Source: Deinococcus yavapaiensis KR-236
Lineage (GTDB): Bacteria; Deinococcota; Deinococci; Deinococcales; Deinococcaceae
DNA: 64,000 bases
NCBI RefSeq assembly: GCF_003217515.1
Contig: NZ_QJSX01000007.1
Span: forward strand, 140,944 to 204,943
Reading direction: 5' to 3'
Below the pieces are notes generated by a model, which saw nothing but the letters and a program-made list of their open reading frames with translations, did not search any database and had not been told where the DNA came from. Positions 8,951 to 17,398 of this stretch are shown here, one piece after another; within the stretch, counting starts at the first letter, position 1, and the number at the start of each line of letters is the position of its first letter. Both the position numbers and the translations under genes were made by a program.

Positions 8951-9027
8951 ACTGTGATTCCACAGTAAGCCAATCACCTCTATGAGTCAACCATAATGTT
9001 ACCAAAGAGATTCCAATCTGGTTGGAA
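8951..9027 (-). promoter_or_regulatory. Promoter with two palindromes upstream of the serine hydrolase gene
   Basis: On the minus strand TTGACT (8990-8985), 17 bp and TACTGT (8967-8962) form a sigma-70-like promoter. A perfect inverted repeat ACTGTG-N4-CACAGT (8951-8966) covers the -10 and start site. A second one, TTCCAA-N5-TTGGAA (9011-9027), lies just upstream. Both are the right size for dimeric repressors. Confidence 0.5.
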
Positions 9028-9036
9028 CGGCCCGGA

Positions 9037-9297
9037 TCACTCGCTGGCGTGTCGCTCCTCGTCGGCGTCACGGCACTTCAAGGCGCCTTGAAGAAACTGG
9101 AGGAGGGCGTCAGCGGAAGCGAAGTACCGGCGCGCCTCACTGTTTTGCTGCACGGAAGCGCGCCACACGGAGCGCAGGTCGTCCTGCTCGAACCAGACTC
9201 TCATCACATATAACTGCCGCTCCTTCGAGCGTGCGGTCGTTTCGTCCGACAACGGCGTCTCATGAAAGGAAAGGCTCGCGCGCTCGTCCGCGCTCAT
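9037..9297 (-). CDS. Small hypothetical protein
   Basis: This 86-residue product has a C-terminal half with alternating beta-strand character and several aromatic residues (YVMRVWFEQDDLRSVWRASV, then RRYFASADALLQFL). I believe small proteins of this kind, with W-RASV and F-S-ALL-FL elements, occur in Deinococcus, but I cannot name a family. The start is uncertain: ATG at 9297 or ATG at 9204 (55 residues, with AAGGAG 15 nt upstream). The frame extends to 9735, but the upstream part has shadow-like composition. An 11-bp-repeat promoter lies 200 bp upstream. Confidence 0.5.
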   Translation of the reverse strand: MSADERASLSFHETPLSDETTARSKERQLYVMRVWFEQDDLRSVWRASVQQNSEARRYFASADALLQFLQGALKCRDADEERHASE

Positions 9298-9497
9298 GGC
9301 GAGCCACCAGGAGAGCGTCGAGCTTCCTGCTCGCGCCAAGACGTTCGCTCTACCGAGCGCGAGAAGCTGAAGCCCACACCACCGGCGAGGCGTGTCGACG
9401 AACGTGAATACGAGCGGATGCGCATGAAACCTCCTGCATCGAAAGGGTGGCGGCAATGATCCTGCCGAGGCCGTCACGTGAACGGACCTGCCAAGGC

Positions 9498-9530
9498 ACC
9501 GTACGCACCCGCAGGTGATCTCCCGGTGAT
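9498..9530 (-). promoter_or_regulatory. 11-bp direct-repeat promoter (site a)
   Basis: On the minus strand ATCACC (9530-9525), N5, ATCACC (9519-9514), N10, then TACGGT (9503-9498). It has the same geometry as ten other sites in the window and points towards the small gene ending at 9037. Confidence 0.6.
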
Positions 9531-9770
9531 TTCGCGGCCATCGCCGAAGTACGAGGAAGCGGGAAGGCATGAACGCAGATTCGGTCTTGGCCGTCCACCT
9601 TCCGTGAAGTTTGAATTCCTCCAAAAGCCGAGGAACCGGGCTCCTGCCTCTCCTGCCCGCCTCGGTGCATCCCTCGCGCAAAAGGGCTCGAGCGGGACGC
9701 GCCCCACTTCCACGCTCTCTCTCGCCGTCAGTCAACCGTGTTCTTGCGTCCGGACGGGCTCGAAAGGTCG

Positions 9771-9803
9771 GTCACCTCCAAATCACCTGTGGCTTGGCAT
9801 GCT
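9771..9803 (+). promoter_or_regulatory. 11-bp direct-repeat promoter (site b)
   Basis: GTCACC (9771-9776), N5, ATCACC (9782-9787), N10, CATGCT (9798-9803). It is read towards the membrane protein gene at 9948 and would leave a leader of about 135 nt. Confidence 0.6.
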
Positions 9804-9947
9804 GCCGTTCGACGAGCACGAAGTTCGGCTCGCACCGCCCAAAGGCGCCGTGAGAACGCTCGTCGCGGTTCGCCCCTTCACCAAACCCAAGCCGGCAACG
9901 CCCGTGCCGCTCGACGTTCGACAAGCTCGAAGCAGTGGGAGGAATTC

Positions 9948-10757
9948 ATGCACACAAATCACCAACCTCAAGTCCTGCCTCCGTCGTCCGGTTCCACGAA
10001 GGCGCCCGACATAGTTCGTTCTGCCGCGCCCCGGGCGTGGTCGTTCGACGCCGCGCGACGTTCGGCACTGGTGTGGGTGGCGTTGATGGCGTACTGGGCG
10101 CTGGCGGACGTGCTCACGCCGCTCTTTCCGTCCGGGGGACGCTCCGTTCATCCGGACTCTTGGCTGACGCATACCGTCATCACGCTGCTGGGTTTGGCGG
10201 CCGTGTGGTGCATGCACCACACGGGCTTCCCGAGCGGATGGGACCGACGAAATCATCGCGCGGGTTGGCTCGCTTGGCCCGCCTTCACCGGAGTGGCGCT
10301 CGGGGCGCTGCAAGTGGGAACGGAAGTCGTCACGAACGCGAGCGAGGTTCTCGCGGCTCGACTCGGGCAGGCGTTCAACGTTGCCTTTCCCCAGTCGTTC
10401 TGGGTGTACACCGGCGGCGCCATCACGTGGGAGTTCGTCTTCCTGCTGTTTCCGGTGCCTGTCCTGCTCTGGCTCATCTCGCGCGTCGTGCTGCGTGGAC
10501 GTGCGCAAGAAGTCGTTTTCTGGACCTTGGCCGTGATGTCGGCGTGCCTGGAGCCGTTGATGCAGGGAAGTCGAATGGTCAGTGTTGCCGATGGCGCGCT
10601 GAGCCCCGGCGTCTTTGTCGCTTACGCCGTTCAAGCGTTCGCCTTGAACTTCTCGGCGGCGGCGTTCTTCCGAAGGTACGGTTTGCTGGCCCCCGTCGTC
10701 GTTCGCCTCTCGTACTACCTCGTTTGGCACGTCATCTACGGCAACTTCTTCGGGTAA
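9948..10757 (+). CDS. Polytopic membrane protein, distantly CPBP-like
   Basis: This 269-residue protein has about seven hydrophobic segments (for example SALVWVALMAYWALADVL and FVFLLFPVPVLLWLISRVV). It ends with VVRLSYYLVWHVIYGNFF. That ending resembles the R-.YYL-WH element of CPBP-type (CAAX protease-like) membrane proteins, but the paired EE active-site motif is not visible, so catalytic activity is doubtful. The ATG at 9948 follows GGAGGA; the longer upstream frame lacks plausible composition. It is preceded by site b and followed by the AfsR-like regulator gene. Confidence 0.8.
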   Translation: MHTNHQPQVLPPSSGSTKAPDIVRSAAPRAWSFDAARRSALVWVALMAYWALADVLTPLFPSGGRSVHPDSWLTHTVITLLGLAAVWCMHHTGFPSGWDRRNHRAGWLAWPAFTGVALGALQVGTEVVTNASEVLAARLGQAFNVAFPQSFWVYTGGAITWEFVFLLFPVPVLLWLISRVVLRGRAQEVVFWTLAVMSACLEPLMQGSRMVSVADGALSPGVFVAYAVQAFALNFSAAAFFRRYGLLAPVVVRLSYYLVWHVIYGNFFG

Positions 10758-10843
10758 ATTCCCTGTTCGTTTCCAAGACGGCGATTACGTGTCCTGAAGT
10801 CGACAGTTCTCCAAGACGTACGACGCCGCTTCGCTGGCTTCGA

Positions 10844-10872
10844 TTGAGCTTCGTTCACGCGCGCCGTACACT
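10844..10872 (+). promoter_or_regulatory. Promoter of the AfsR-like regulator gene, probably leaderless
   Basis: TTGAGC (10844-10849), a 17-bp spacer and TACACT (10867-10872). ATG at 10876 and GTG at 10879 lie 3 and 6 nt downstream, so the mRNA would start at the coding sequence. Confidence 0.6.
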
Positions 10873-10875
10873 GTG

Positions 10876-13050
10876 ATGGTGTCTTCAATTTGGCGATTCA
10901 GCGCCCTCGGTGTCGCCGCGCTCCACCCTCCCGTGGGATCGCTCGTCTTGCTCGAACGCAAGACCGCCGGATTGCTGACGATACTCGCGCTCAACGGCCC
11001 GATGATTCGCTCCCGAGCCGCCGGAATCCTCTGGCCGGACTCGCGGGACATGACCGCGCGCAACAACTTGACGCAGTTGCTGCGCAAGCTTCGCCTCACG
11101 ACAGGCGAGGAACTCGTAACGAGTTCGAGCACCAGCGTCCTGAGCCTCGCGCCCCACCTTCACGTGGACGCCCTCGACGCTCTCGCGCACTTCGAACACG
11201 CGCGGTACGAGGCCTTCCTCACGCATGACGGCGAACTGCTGGCTGAATTCGAATACGACGATTGCCCGAACTTCGAGGAGTGGCTGCTGACCGAACGCGA
11301 CCGCTGGCACGACGCGCGGCGCAAGGCCCTCGTGGCGCTCGCCGACGCCACAGAACGAAGCGGTGACGTTCCGCTCGCCTTGACGCACGCGCAGCGATTG
11401 CTGCTGGCCGAACCGCAGTCCGAGGAAGCGTTCGTGCGTGTCATCAAGTATCAGTACCTGCTGGGCGACCGCTCGCTCGCGCTCGAAACCTCCCACCGGC
11501 TCGAAGTCATGCTGCAACGCGAATTCGGCGTCGAACCGCTCGTGTCGACCAAGGCGCTCATTCGGACGGTGCAGCACGACCGTGGATTGCCCGACCGACC
11601 GTCGCGCCTGAAGCGCGAGACGCCCGTCAGCATCCTGCGACCGCCCGTGCTGGCCGGTCGTGAACGGCAGTGGGAGTTGATGGAGGACGCGTGGACCCGC
11701 GGTCAAGGCATCATCGTGTGCGGTCAGCCCGGCGTGGGCAAATCACGCTTGATGCATGAATTCGCGAGCAGCAAAGGCCGCGTCTTGCGGTTCGAGGCGC
11801 GTCCCGGCGATCAGAACGTGCCGTATGCGACGTACTCTCGATCGTGGCGGAACATCTTGCGCGCCCGCCCGCACCTGGACTTGCCAGAGTGGGTGCGACG
11901 CGAATTCTCCCGCTTGGTTCCCGAAGTCTGGGACCGCGATCCGCCGCCCTTGCTGTCCCCGGCCGACCGAATTCGCTTCTTCGACGCGACCGCCGAAATC
12001 GCGCGCCTTGTCAGCGAAGACGCTGATGTCGTCGTGTCCGACGACTTGCAGTACTACGACTCGGCGAGCAGCGAGTTGAGCATGCACATCGCCAAGACGT
12101 TCGCGCCGTACACCAAAGACGGCGGCCTCGTCCAGCCGATCTTGGCCTTTCGTCAAGGAGAACTGCCCGCCTCGATGGAGGCGTATGGCCGAAGCGTCGT
12201 CGACGCGGGCCTGTACGTCTGGATCGACGTGCCTCCGCTCGACGCGGGCGCCGTTCAAGTGCTTTTGGACGGCTTGGGCTTGCCGGGCGCCGCTCGGCAC
12301 GCTTCACGCCTCGCGTCCTTCAGTGGCGGCAACCCGCTGTACCTGCTCGAAACCGTGAAGCACTTGTACGAGACGGCTCAACTCGAAGCCGACCGCGTTG
12401 AGGACCTGCCGATTCCCCCGAAAGCGGCCGCGTTGATCAACGAGCGCTTGCTGAGACTCTCCCCGATGGCGCGGCACGCCGCCCAAGCCGCCGCGGTCTT
12501 GCAGAGCAACTTCACGGTGGAATTGATCGCCGAGGTTCTACGCGCGCCTCTGTTGGAGTGCGTGGATGCCTGGCAGGAACTGGAAGCGGCTCAAGTCATC
12601 GACGGCGAGCAGTTCGCGCACGACTTGATCTACGAAGGCGTTCGGCAAGGCATGACGGACAGCATGCGCGCCGCCCTTCATCGCAGCGCGGCGCGGGTGT
12701 TGGAGGCGTACAAGGCGAACCCCATGCGCGTCGCGCAACAGTGGCTCGCCGGGAACGCTCCGCAGCACGCCGCGCCAGTTTTGCTGCGCGCCGGACGAGC
12801 CGCCGAGGACGCCTTGCTGCTCCTCGAAGCCGAACGAGCCTATCAACATGCCGTGACGCTGTACCAGGAACTCCACGATGACCGCGGCGTCTTCGAGGCC
12901 TACCTCGCGTTCGTTCGCCTCGCCGTTCGCGTTCGCCCTCTCGAACACCTGCCAGGCCTTCTCGAGACGCTCGGACGGTACGCTCGGCAGCCCGAAGAGC
13001 GCGCGGCGGTACGTGCCGTCAGCGAGCTGGCCGCAGCGCGCGAATGCTGA
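10876..13050 (+). CDS. SARP/AfsR-like regulator: winged helix, BTAD and AAA-type ATPase
   Basis: This 724-residue protein begins with an OmpR-like winged helix (about 1-95; RAAGILWPDSRDMTARNNLT). A bacterial transcriptional activation domain follows (about 96-250; TPR-like, with GDVPLALTHAQRLLLAEP and LQREFGVEP). Then comes a STAND/AAA ATPase with Walker A GQPGVGKSR (about 283-291) and a Walker B-like VVVSDDLQYYDS. AfsR-type proteins bind 11-bp direct repeats near the -35. It stops after a short helical tail, without the long TPR array often present, 22 bp before the convergent DUF2249 gene. The start is ATG 10876 or GTG 10879, set by the -10 at 10867-10872. Confidence 0.9.
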   Translation: MVSSIWRFSALGVAALHPPVGSLVLLERKTAGLLTILALNGPMIRSRAAGILWPDSRDMTARNNLTQLLRKLRLTTGEELVTSSSTSVLSLAPHLHVDALDALAHFEHARYEAFLTHDGELLAEFEYDDCPNFEEWLLTERDRWHDARRKALVALADATERSGDVPLALTHAQRLLLAEPQSEEAFVRVIKYQYLLGDRSLALETSHRLEVMLQREFGVEPLVSTKALIRTVQHDRGLPDRPSRLKRETPVSILRPPVLAGRERQWELMEDAWTRGQGIIVCGQPGVGKSRLMHEFASSKGRVLRFEARPGDQNVPYATYSRSWRNILRARPHLDLPEWVRREFSRLVPEVWDRDPPPLLSPADRIRFFDATAEIARLVSEDADVVVSDDLQYYDSASSELSMHIAKTFAPYTKDGGLVQPILAFRQGELPASMEAYGRSVVDAGLYVWIDVPPLDAGAVQVLLDGLGLPGAARHASRLASFSGGNPLYLLETVKHLYETAQLEADRVEDLPIPPKAAALINERLLRLSPMARHAAQAAAVLQSNFTVELIAEVLRAPLLECVDAWQELEAAQVIDGEQFAHDLIYEGVRQGMTDSMRAALHRSAARVLEAYKANPMRVAQQWLAGNAPQHAAPVLLRAGRAAEDALLLLEAERAYQHAVTLYQELHDDRGVFEAYLAFVRLAVRVRPLEHLPGLLETLGRYARQPEERAAVRAVSELAAAREC

Positions 13051-13071
13051 GCGAGCGGACGGGCCTTCCTT

Positions 13072-13323
13072 TCAAGCGATCCGCTCGATGCGAACGTGCC
13101 ATACGTCCGGGCCACGCTGCAGGTACTGCCAGTCGAAAAGCCCGTGGCGCTCCACCTGAAATTGATAGTGCAACGGCAACGGATCGTGGTTGTTGACGAC
13201 CTCGACGCTCGCTCCGACCGGTAAGTCGTCGAAGGTCGCCAAGATAAGCGGATGCCGTCGTTCGCGTGGAATGTCACGAACGTCGATGACTTGGTTGTTC
13301 TTCGGATCGAGTGGCGTGTTCAT
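13072..13323 (-). CDS. DUF2249 domain protein
   Basis: This 83-residue protein matches DUF2249 (PF10006) along its whole length: an N-terminal VIDVRDIPRERRHPLILATF, then LPVGASVEVVNNHDPLPLHYQ and a final W-V-I-R strand. DUF2249 proteins are small cytoplasmic proteins often found near NO/nitrite-respiration genes. It lies 87 bp after the Crp/Fnr gene on the same strand and has AAGGA 9 nt before its ATG, so it is probably the distal gene of that operon. Confidence 0.85.
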   Translation of the reverse strand: MNTPLDPKNNQVIDVRDIPRERRHPLILATFDDLPVGASVEVVNNHDPLPLHYQFQVERHGLFDWQYLQRGPDVWHVRIERIA

Positions 13324-13410
13324 GTCGATAAGTCCTTCGCGGTCGCCCGGGGCCTTGGCCCACGACGCTGCTCAACATGGGATTTCGGAGTTCGCCGAAC
13401 GTCGTTCGAT

Positions 13411-14109
13411 TCAGTGATCGTAGGCTACCATCGGCGCGGGAAGCAAGGTCGCGAGGGCGTCCGGATCGGGAATCCACACGCGGCGCCCCTCCAAGCGGAT
13501 GAGCTTTTGACGGTACAAGTGGCCGAGTTTTCGACTGATGAGCTCGGGAACCGTGCCGAGCATCGCCGCCATCTCGGGATTGCTCGGCAAGCAGTATCCT
13601 TGGCCGTCGCGTTCCAATCGCTCCAGCAAGTCTTGAGCCAGCCGGGACGCCAATTCTTGGAAGAACATCTTGTCGACGAGGTGGACGAGCTTGCTTTGCC
13701 GAGACGCGAGGTACCGGATGACGTTTCTGGCCAACACGGGGTACTGCTCGACGCAGTGGTGAAACGTGGCGCTCGCGACGCGCAAGACTTCCGAGTCTTC
13801 CAGGGCTTCACACGACGCGGGATACACCCGTCGCTCCAAGAAGACGGCCACCTCGGCGAGCACCTGGCCGGGACCTTCGATGTGCAAGACCAGCTGCTTG
13901 CGTCCGTTCGGGTCTTGCTTGTAGACCTTCGCCCAACCGCTCGCCATCAGGTAGAGGGAGTCCACGAGGTCTCCTTCGAAGAAGATCGTCTGACCGACGT
14001 GGACGGTCGTGAGGGTCGAGTCTCGCGCCAGGACCTCCAGGATCTCGCGAGGCAAACCGCGAAACACGGAGCAGTCGAGCAAGACTTCCTCGGCTTTCGA
14101 AGAGGTCAT
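13411..14109 (-). CDS. Crp/Fnr-family transcriptional regulator (DNR/NNR-like)
   Basis: This 232-residue protein has a cyclic-nucleotide-binding-like beta-roll (about 12-130; GQTIFFEGDLVDSLYLMASG) followed by a dimerisation helix. A winged helix-turn-helix follows (about 150-220; LPSNPEMAAMLGTVPELISRKLGHLYRQ). There is no N-terminal cysteine cluster, so it is not a classical Fe-S FNR; NO-sensing DNR types also lack one. It sits beside NirK, so control of denitrification genes is the natural inference. An FNR-type box at nirK supports this. The ATG has GGAG 4 nt upstream; the longer frame to 14760 is not coding. Confidence 0.92.
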   Translation of the reverse strand: MTSSKAEEVLLDCSVFRGLPREILEVLARDSTLTTVHVGQTIFFEGDLVDSLYLMASGWAKVYKQDPNGRKQLVLHIEGPGQVLAEVAVFLERRVYPASCEALEDSEVLRVASATFHHCVEQYPVLARNVIRYLASRQSKLVHLVDKMFFQELASRLAQDLLERLERDGQGYCLPSNPEMAAMLGTVPELISRKLGHLYRQKLIRLEGRRVWIPDPDALATLLPAPMVAYDH

Positions 14110-14287
14110 GCCGCTCCGGCGAGTGGGCGGTGCCACGCGGCCCTTGTGCGCCGCTCGTGTTCGCGAGTGCCGCGTGGCCCTTCGGGTGGTCGCCGGTTCG
14201 GCGTGAAAACGCTGCCTGAATCGTTCACAAGTCTCCTCCCTGGCATCCGACGCGCTCTTGCTGAGCGTCCGGGTTGGATGCGACTTC

Positions 14288-14320
14288 ACGCTAGTGACGT
14301 CGAGGTGACTGACAGGTGAT
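14288..14320 (-). promoter_or_regulatory. 11-bp direct-repeat promoter (site g) of the Crp/Fnr gene
   Basis: On the minus strand ATCACC (14320-14315), N5, GTCACC (14309-14304), N10, TAGCGT (14293-14288). It would give a leader of about 170 nt before the Crp/Fnr start codon, putting this regulator under the same control as the envelope genes. Confidence 0.6.
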
Positions 14321-14347
14321 CGGAGGCCGTCCAGCGTGGGCGAGCAG

Positions 14348-14385
14348 GACGACAGGGCACGGATCATGTTCGTGCCCTGTTCGTC
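14348..14385 (-). terminator. Hairpin terminator after the multicopper oxidase gene
   Basis: GACGA-CAGGGCACG (14348-14361) pairs with CGTGCCCTGTTCGTC (14371-14385), with one bulged base. It lies 9 bp past the oxidase stop on the minus strand and separates it from the Crp/Fnr unit. Confidence 0.65.
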
Positions 14386-14393
14386 GGCGCGCT

Positions 14394-15656
14394 TCAATGC
14401 TTGCCGGGTTCCGTGGGCGAGAACGTCCAAGCGCCCGTCTTGGCGTCGAACGTGCCGTTGACGAAGCTGGCCAGCTTGAGGTTCTCGGCTTGCAGTCGCG
14501 CTTGCTCGAGGGGCGGCGCGGTGCGAGCGGCTTCCGCGTTCCTCGAGATCAGCTCCTTGATAAAGTCCGGGTCGCCTTCGCTGACGGCCGCATGTCCGTC
14601 TTGGCCGTGCACGGCGCCTTCCAGGGGAAGGCGAGTCACCGCTTGTGCCTGCTGCGCATCGAACGGCTCGTCCTTCGAGCCCCGAACGTGCATCAGCATG
14701 CCGCCAGGATAGACGCCGTCGTTCGTCGCCGCGAGTGAATTGTGGTCGTGCCAAGGCCACGTTCCGTCGCGGCCCTTGACGAACACGTCGTACGTCTCGC
14801 CCGGAGCGATGTCGAGCGTGTCGGCGCCGTACGGCGCGAGCAACTGGTAGCCGTCCTTGTGGGTCACGACGAAGTGAGTGCCGTGCAAGTGCAAGGCGTG
14901 GCTTTGAAAGCCGGCGTTGATCAACCGGATGCGCGCGACTTGGCCCTTCTCGATTTTCATGTCGGGCGCTTCGTTGCCCACCTTGCCGTTCACGAGGTAG
15001 TAGTTGAAGTTCGGCTTCTCCGTGGGCTTCGCGAGGTCACGCTTGGTGTCCCACTCGCCGAGGATCGCGACGAATTCACGATCCCACGTCGGCGCGTCCT
15101 TGTCCTCGACGATCAACGAACCGTACATGCCCATGCTTTGGTGAAGAGACGTTTGCACGTGGCAGTGGTACCAATGCGTGCCCGCTTCCTTCGCGACGAA
15201 CTGGTACGTCATCGTCTTTCCCGGCAGGATGTACGCGCCGGAGATGTGCGGCACGCCGTCGTTCAGTTCGTCGAGGCCGGTGATGCCGTGCGAGTGGACC
15301 GAGTGCGGTTGGCTCGTGTTGTTCTTGACGTTGATGACGACCGTGTCGCCTTCACGGACGCGAAGCGAAGGGCCGGGAACCGTGGCGGGCTGACCTTCGA
15401 GCCCGAACGCCCACGCCTTGACGGAAACGCCGTCCGCGAGCGTGTGCTGCACTTCCTCGATGTGAAGGTCGAATCGCCGAACGCGTCCGGTCGTTTGATC
15501 GCTGCTGACCGTGCCGCCCATCCAGGTGGTTCGAAGTTCTTTGACGAGGTCGCCGACCGACCAGTTCGGACTCAAAAGCTGCGCGGCCGTGGCGGCTGAC
15601 GTCATGCCGACGAGGGACGTCACGACGAGGATGCGGCGCGACGAGGACCGGCTCAT
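14394..15656 (-). CDS. Two-domain multicopper oxidase, exported
   Basis: This 420-residue protein has an N-terminal signal with a twin arginine (SSRRILVV, residues 5-12), which may be a Tat signal. Cupredoxin domain 1 has HSHG (121-124), YHCH (163-166) and a following H172...M175/M177 that would complete a type 1 copper site. Domain 2 has LHLHG (255-259) and WHDH (302-305), giving the other histidines of the trinuclear centre. With the type 1 site only in domain 1, it resembles type C two-domain oxidases. Its ATG overlaps the NirK stop (ATGA), so the pair is coupled; a role in nitrite or copper redox chemistry in the envelope is inferred. Confidence 0.88.
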   Translation of the reverse strand: MSRSSSRRILVVTSLVGMTSAATAAQLLSPNWSVGDLVKELRTTWMGGTVSSDQTTGRVRRFDLHIEEVQHTLADGVSVKAWAFGLEGQPATVPGPSLRVREGDTVVINVKNNTSQPHSVHSHGITGLDELNDGVPHISGAYILPGKTMTYQFVAKEAGTHWYHCHVQTSLHQSMGMYGSLIVEDKDAPTWDREFVAILGEWDTKRDLAKPTEKPNFNYYLVNGKVGNEAPDMKIEKGQVARIRLINAGFQSHALHLHGTHFVVTHKDGYQLLAPYGADTLDIAPGETYDVFVKGRDGTWPWHDHNSLAATNDGVYPGGMLMHVRGSKDEPFDAQQAQAVTRLPLEGAVHGQDGHAAVSEGDPDFIKELISRNAEAARTAPPLEQARLQAENLKLASFVNGTFDAKTGAWTFSPTEPGKH

Positions 15657-16912
15657 TGGACTTCCACCACGCCTTTCATGAAAGGATGAAGCGAGCACAG
15701 ATACTCGTACAACCCGGCCTTGCTGAAGGTCACCGTGAACTTGTCGCCCTTGCCAAGGCCGTCCTTGAGTTCACCGCGCGAATCGAAGTTCGCGCCGACG
15801 ATGGTGTGCAAGGTGTTCTCGTGGTTGACCCACGTGACGCTCGTTCCCGCCTTCACGACGATCTTCTTGTTGGAGAACGCGAAGTTCTCGATGTTGAGCT
15901 CCAAGCCGGCCCCGGACGGTTGCTCGGGAAGGCCCGTCATGTGACCGTGCGACTCTTCGACGGTGGAGCTCGCCTCACCGACCTTCAAGATGCCCAGCGC
16001 GCCTTTCATCGCGTCGCGCAGCGAGTGAGACAAGATCGCGTACGATCCGGCCGCCGCCGATAATTCGGCCACCAAGGCCCCGCCGGGCGCGACGCTCACC
16101 GTTTGCACGCCGTACAACGTGTTCTTCGGGTTGCCGTCGAGCAGCACCTTGTCGAAGATCGTTCCGATCACGTGGAACGCCGAGGTGTTGTTGATGCCCG
16201 CGTTGACGAAGTACAACCGCACGGTCTCGTTGGGCTTGGCCGTCAACGGAGCGGTGGTGTACTGCGCGGGAATGCCGTTGAATGCCAGCGCTTCGGGCTC
16301 CTCGTGAATCAACGCGCCGAGGTCCGTGCCGTTCTTGTACCACTCGTGTTGCACCAGCACGTACTCTTTGCCTTTGGGCGTGTAACCGGGTGGATCGACG
16401 ATGACGGCGCCGAACATGCCGTTGGCGACGTGCATGATCACCGGTCCGGCGCTGCAGTGGTACAAGAACACGCCGGGGTAGTGGGCGACCCAATCGAACG
16501 TGATGCTTTCGCCCGGCTTGATGGCCTTGTGGTACTGCCCCATGTCCATCTGCCCGGCGTGAAAGTCCAAGCCGTGGTCCATGTTGGGATCGCGGTTGGT
16601 CAACGTGAAGCGCACGGTGTCCCCTTGATGAACGCGCAAGACCGGGCCGGGCACGCTGTTGTTGAACGTCCACACCTCCTTGGTTTCGCCGCTCGGCAAC
16701 GTCAGCTTGGCGAGTTTGGCTTCGAGCTTGAACTCGACGATCTTGCCTTTTTGAGGCTGCGCGGGCGCGAGCGGATCGAAGGGCGTGACGGACATGGGTG
16801 TGGCGGGCGTGGCGACGCCGCGCGTGACGACGGCGGGCGTGGGCGTGTCCACGGCGAGAACCGTGGAGAGGGCGAGCAAGGACAGCGTGGACATCCGTAC
16901 GACGTGCTTCAT
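15653..16912 (-). CDS. nirK: Copper nitrite reductase-like protein (NirK) with C-terminal cupredoxin domain
   Basis: This 419-residue exported protein (signal about 1-20) has a NirK core (about 55-315). The type 1 copper ligands H113, C153, H161 and M166, catalytic Asp D116, and type 2 ligands H118, H152 and H247 are all visible. The residue normally active-site His255 (THIVFNG in Alcaligenes NirK) falls at A208 in EALAFNG, so proton relay may differ. A third cupredoxin domain (about 340-419) has a complete type 1 site, H369, C406, H409 and M412, and could act as a built-in electron donor. NirK reduces nitrite to NO in the periplasm or cell exterior. The ATG at 16912 has AGGAG upstream. Confidence 0.85.
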   Translation of the reverse strand: MKHVVRMSTLSLLALSTVLAVDTPTPAVVTRGVATPATPMSVTPFDPLAPAQPQKGKIVEFKLEAKLAKLTLPSGETKEVWTFNNSVPGPVLRVHQGDTVRFTLTNRDPNMDHGLDFHAGQMDMGQYHKAIKPGESITFDWVAHYPGVFLYHCSAGPVIMHVANGMFGAVIVDPPGYTPKGKEYVLVQHEWYKNGTDLGALIHEEPEALAFNGIPAQYTTAPLTAKPNETVRLYFVNAGINNTSAFHVIGTIFDKVLLDGNPKNTLYGVQTVSVAPGGALVAELSAAAGSYAILSHSLRDAMKGALGILKVGEASSTVEESHGHMTGLPEQPSGAGLELNIENFAFSNKKIVVKAGTSVTWVNHENTLHTIVGANFDSRGELKDGLGKGDKFTVTFSKAGLYEYLCSLHPFMKGVVEVQ

Positions 16913-17051
16913 GGTTTCTCCTGGCCGGTCCGGTCTTCGGCACGGTTGACGCGTCGAAAGGAGCGCGTCGCGGCGTGTCAAGACGACCGGAAGTCCGGCG
17001 TGGCGTATTGGAAGTTGTCGCGCCCCGCTTCGCGGCAGGAACGACGACGGC

Positions 17052-17093
17052 ATTGTCGACGTCGCCTTCGCCTTCGGCATTGACCTGGGTCAA
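17052..17093 (-). promoter_or_regulatory. FNR/DNR-type box and -10 of the nirK operon
   Basis: TTGACCTGGGTCAA (17080-17093) is a perfect inverted repeat of the form TTGAC-N4-GTCAA, close to the FNR/DNR consensus TTGAT-N4-ATCAA. On the minus strand exactly 22 nt separate it from GACAAT (17057-17052). This centres the box at about -41.5, the class II activator position. The predicted leader to nirK is about 130 nt. Confidence 0.65.
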
Positions 17094-17150
17094 ACCTCGA
17101 CGGCGGCCCGTCAATGCGAGGAGGCGCGCCCGAAGTGCCCGGGCCTTTCG

Positions 17151-17183
17151 ATCACCTGCAAATCACCACCCGCCGCGCAAGGT
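17151..17183 (+). promoter_or_regulatory. 11-bp direct-repeat promoter (site c)
   Basis: ATCACC (17151-17156), N5, ATCACC (17162-17167), N10, CAAGGT (17178-17183), oriented towards the membrane protein gene at 17399. The intergenic region 16913-17398 therefore holds the FNR-type nirK promoter on one strand and this one on the other. Confidence 0.6.
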
Positions 17184-17398
17184 CGTGACATGACTCAGGA
17201 CGGCAATCGAACGGAAAGGAGATGGGCGACGCCATGACGTGAACGCAGAAGGCATCCAACCTCGCTGCAAGCGGCGCCAAGCTTGCCTGTGACGGCAACA
17301 CCCACCGCTGTGCACATCACCCGACCCGAATCCAGGCCCCCCGACTTCAAGTGGTTCAGGCACGACGCCGAACCTTCGCTTCACGCGCAGGAGAACAC

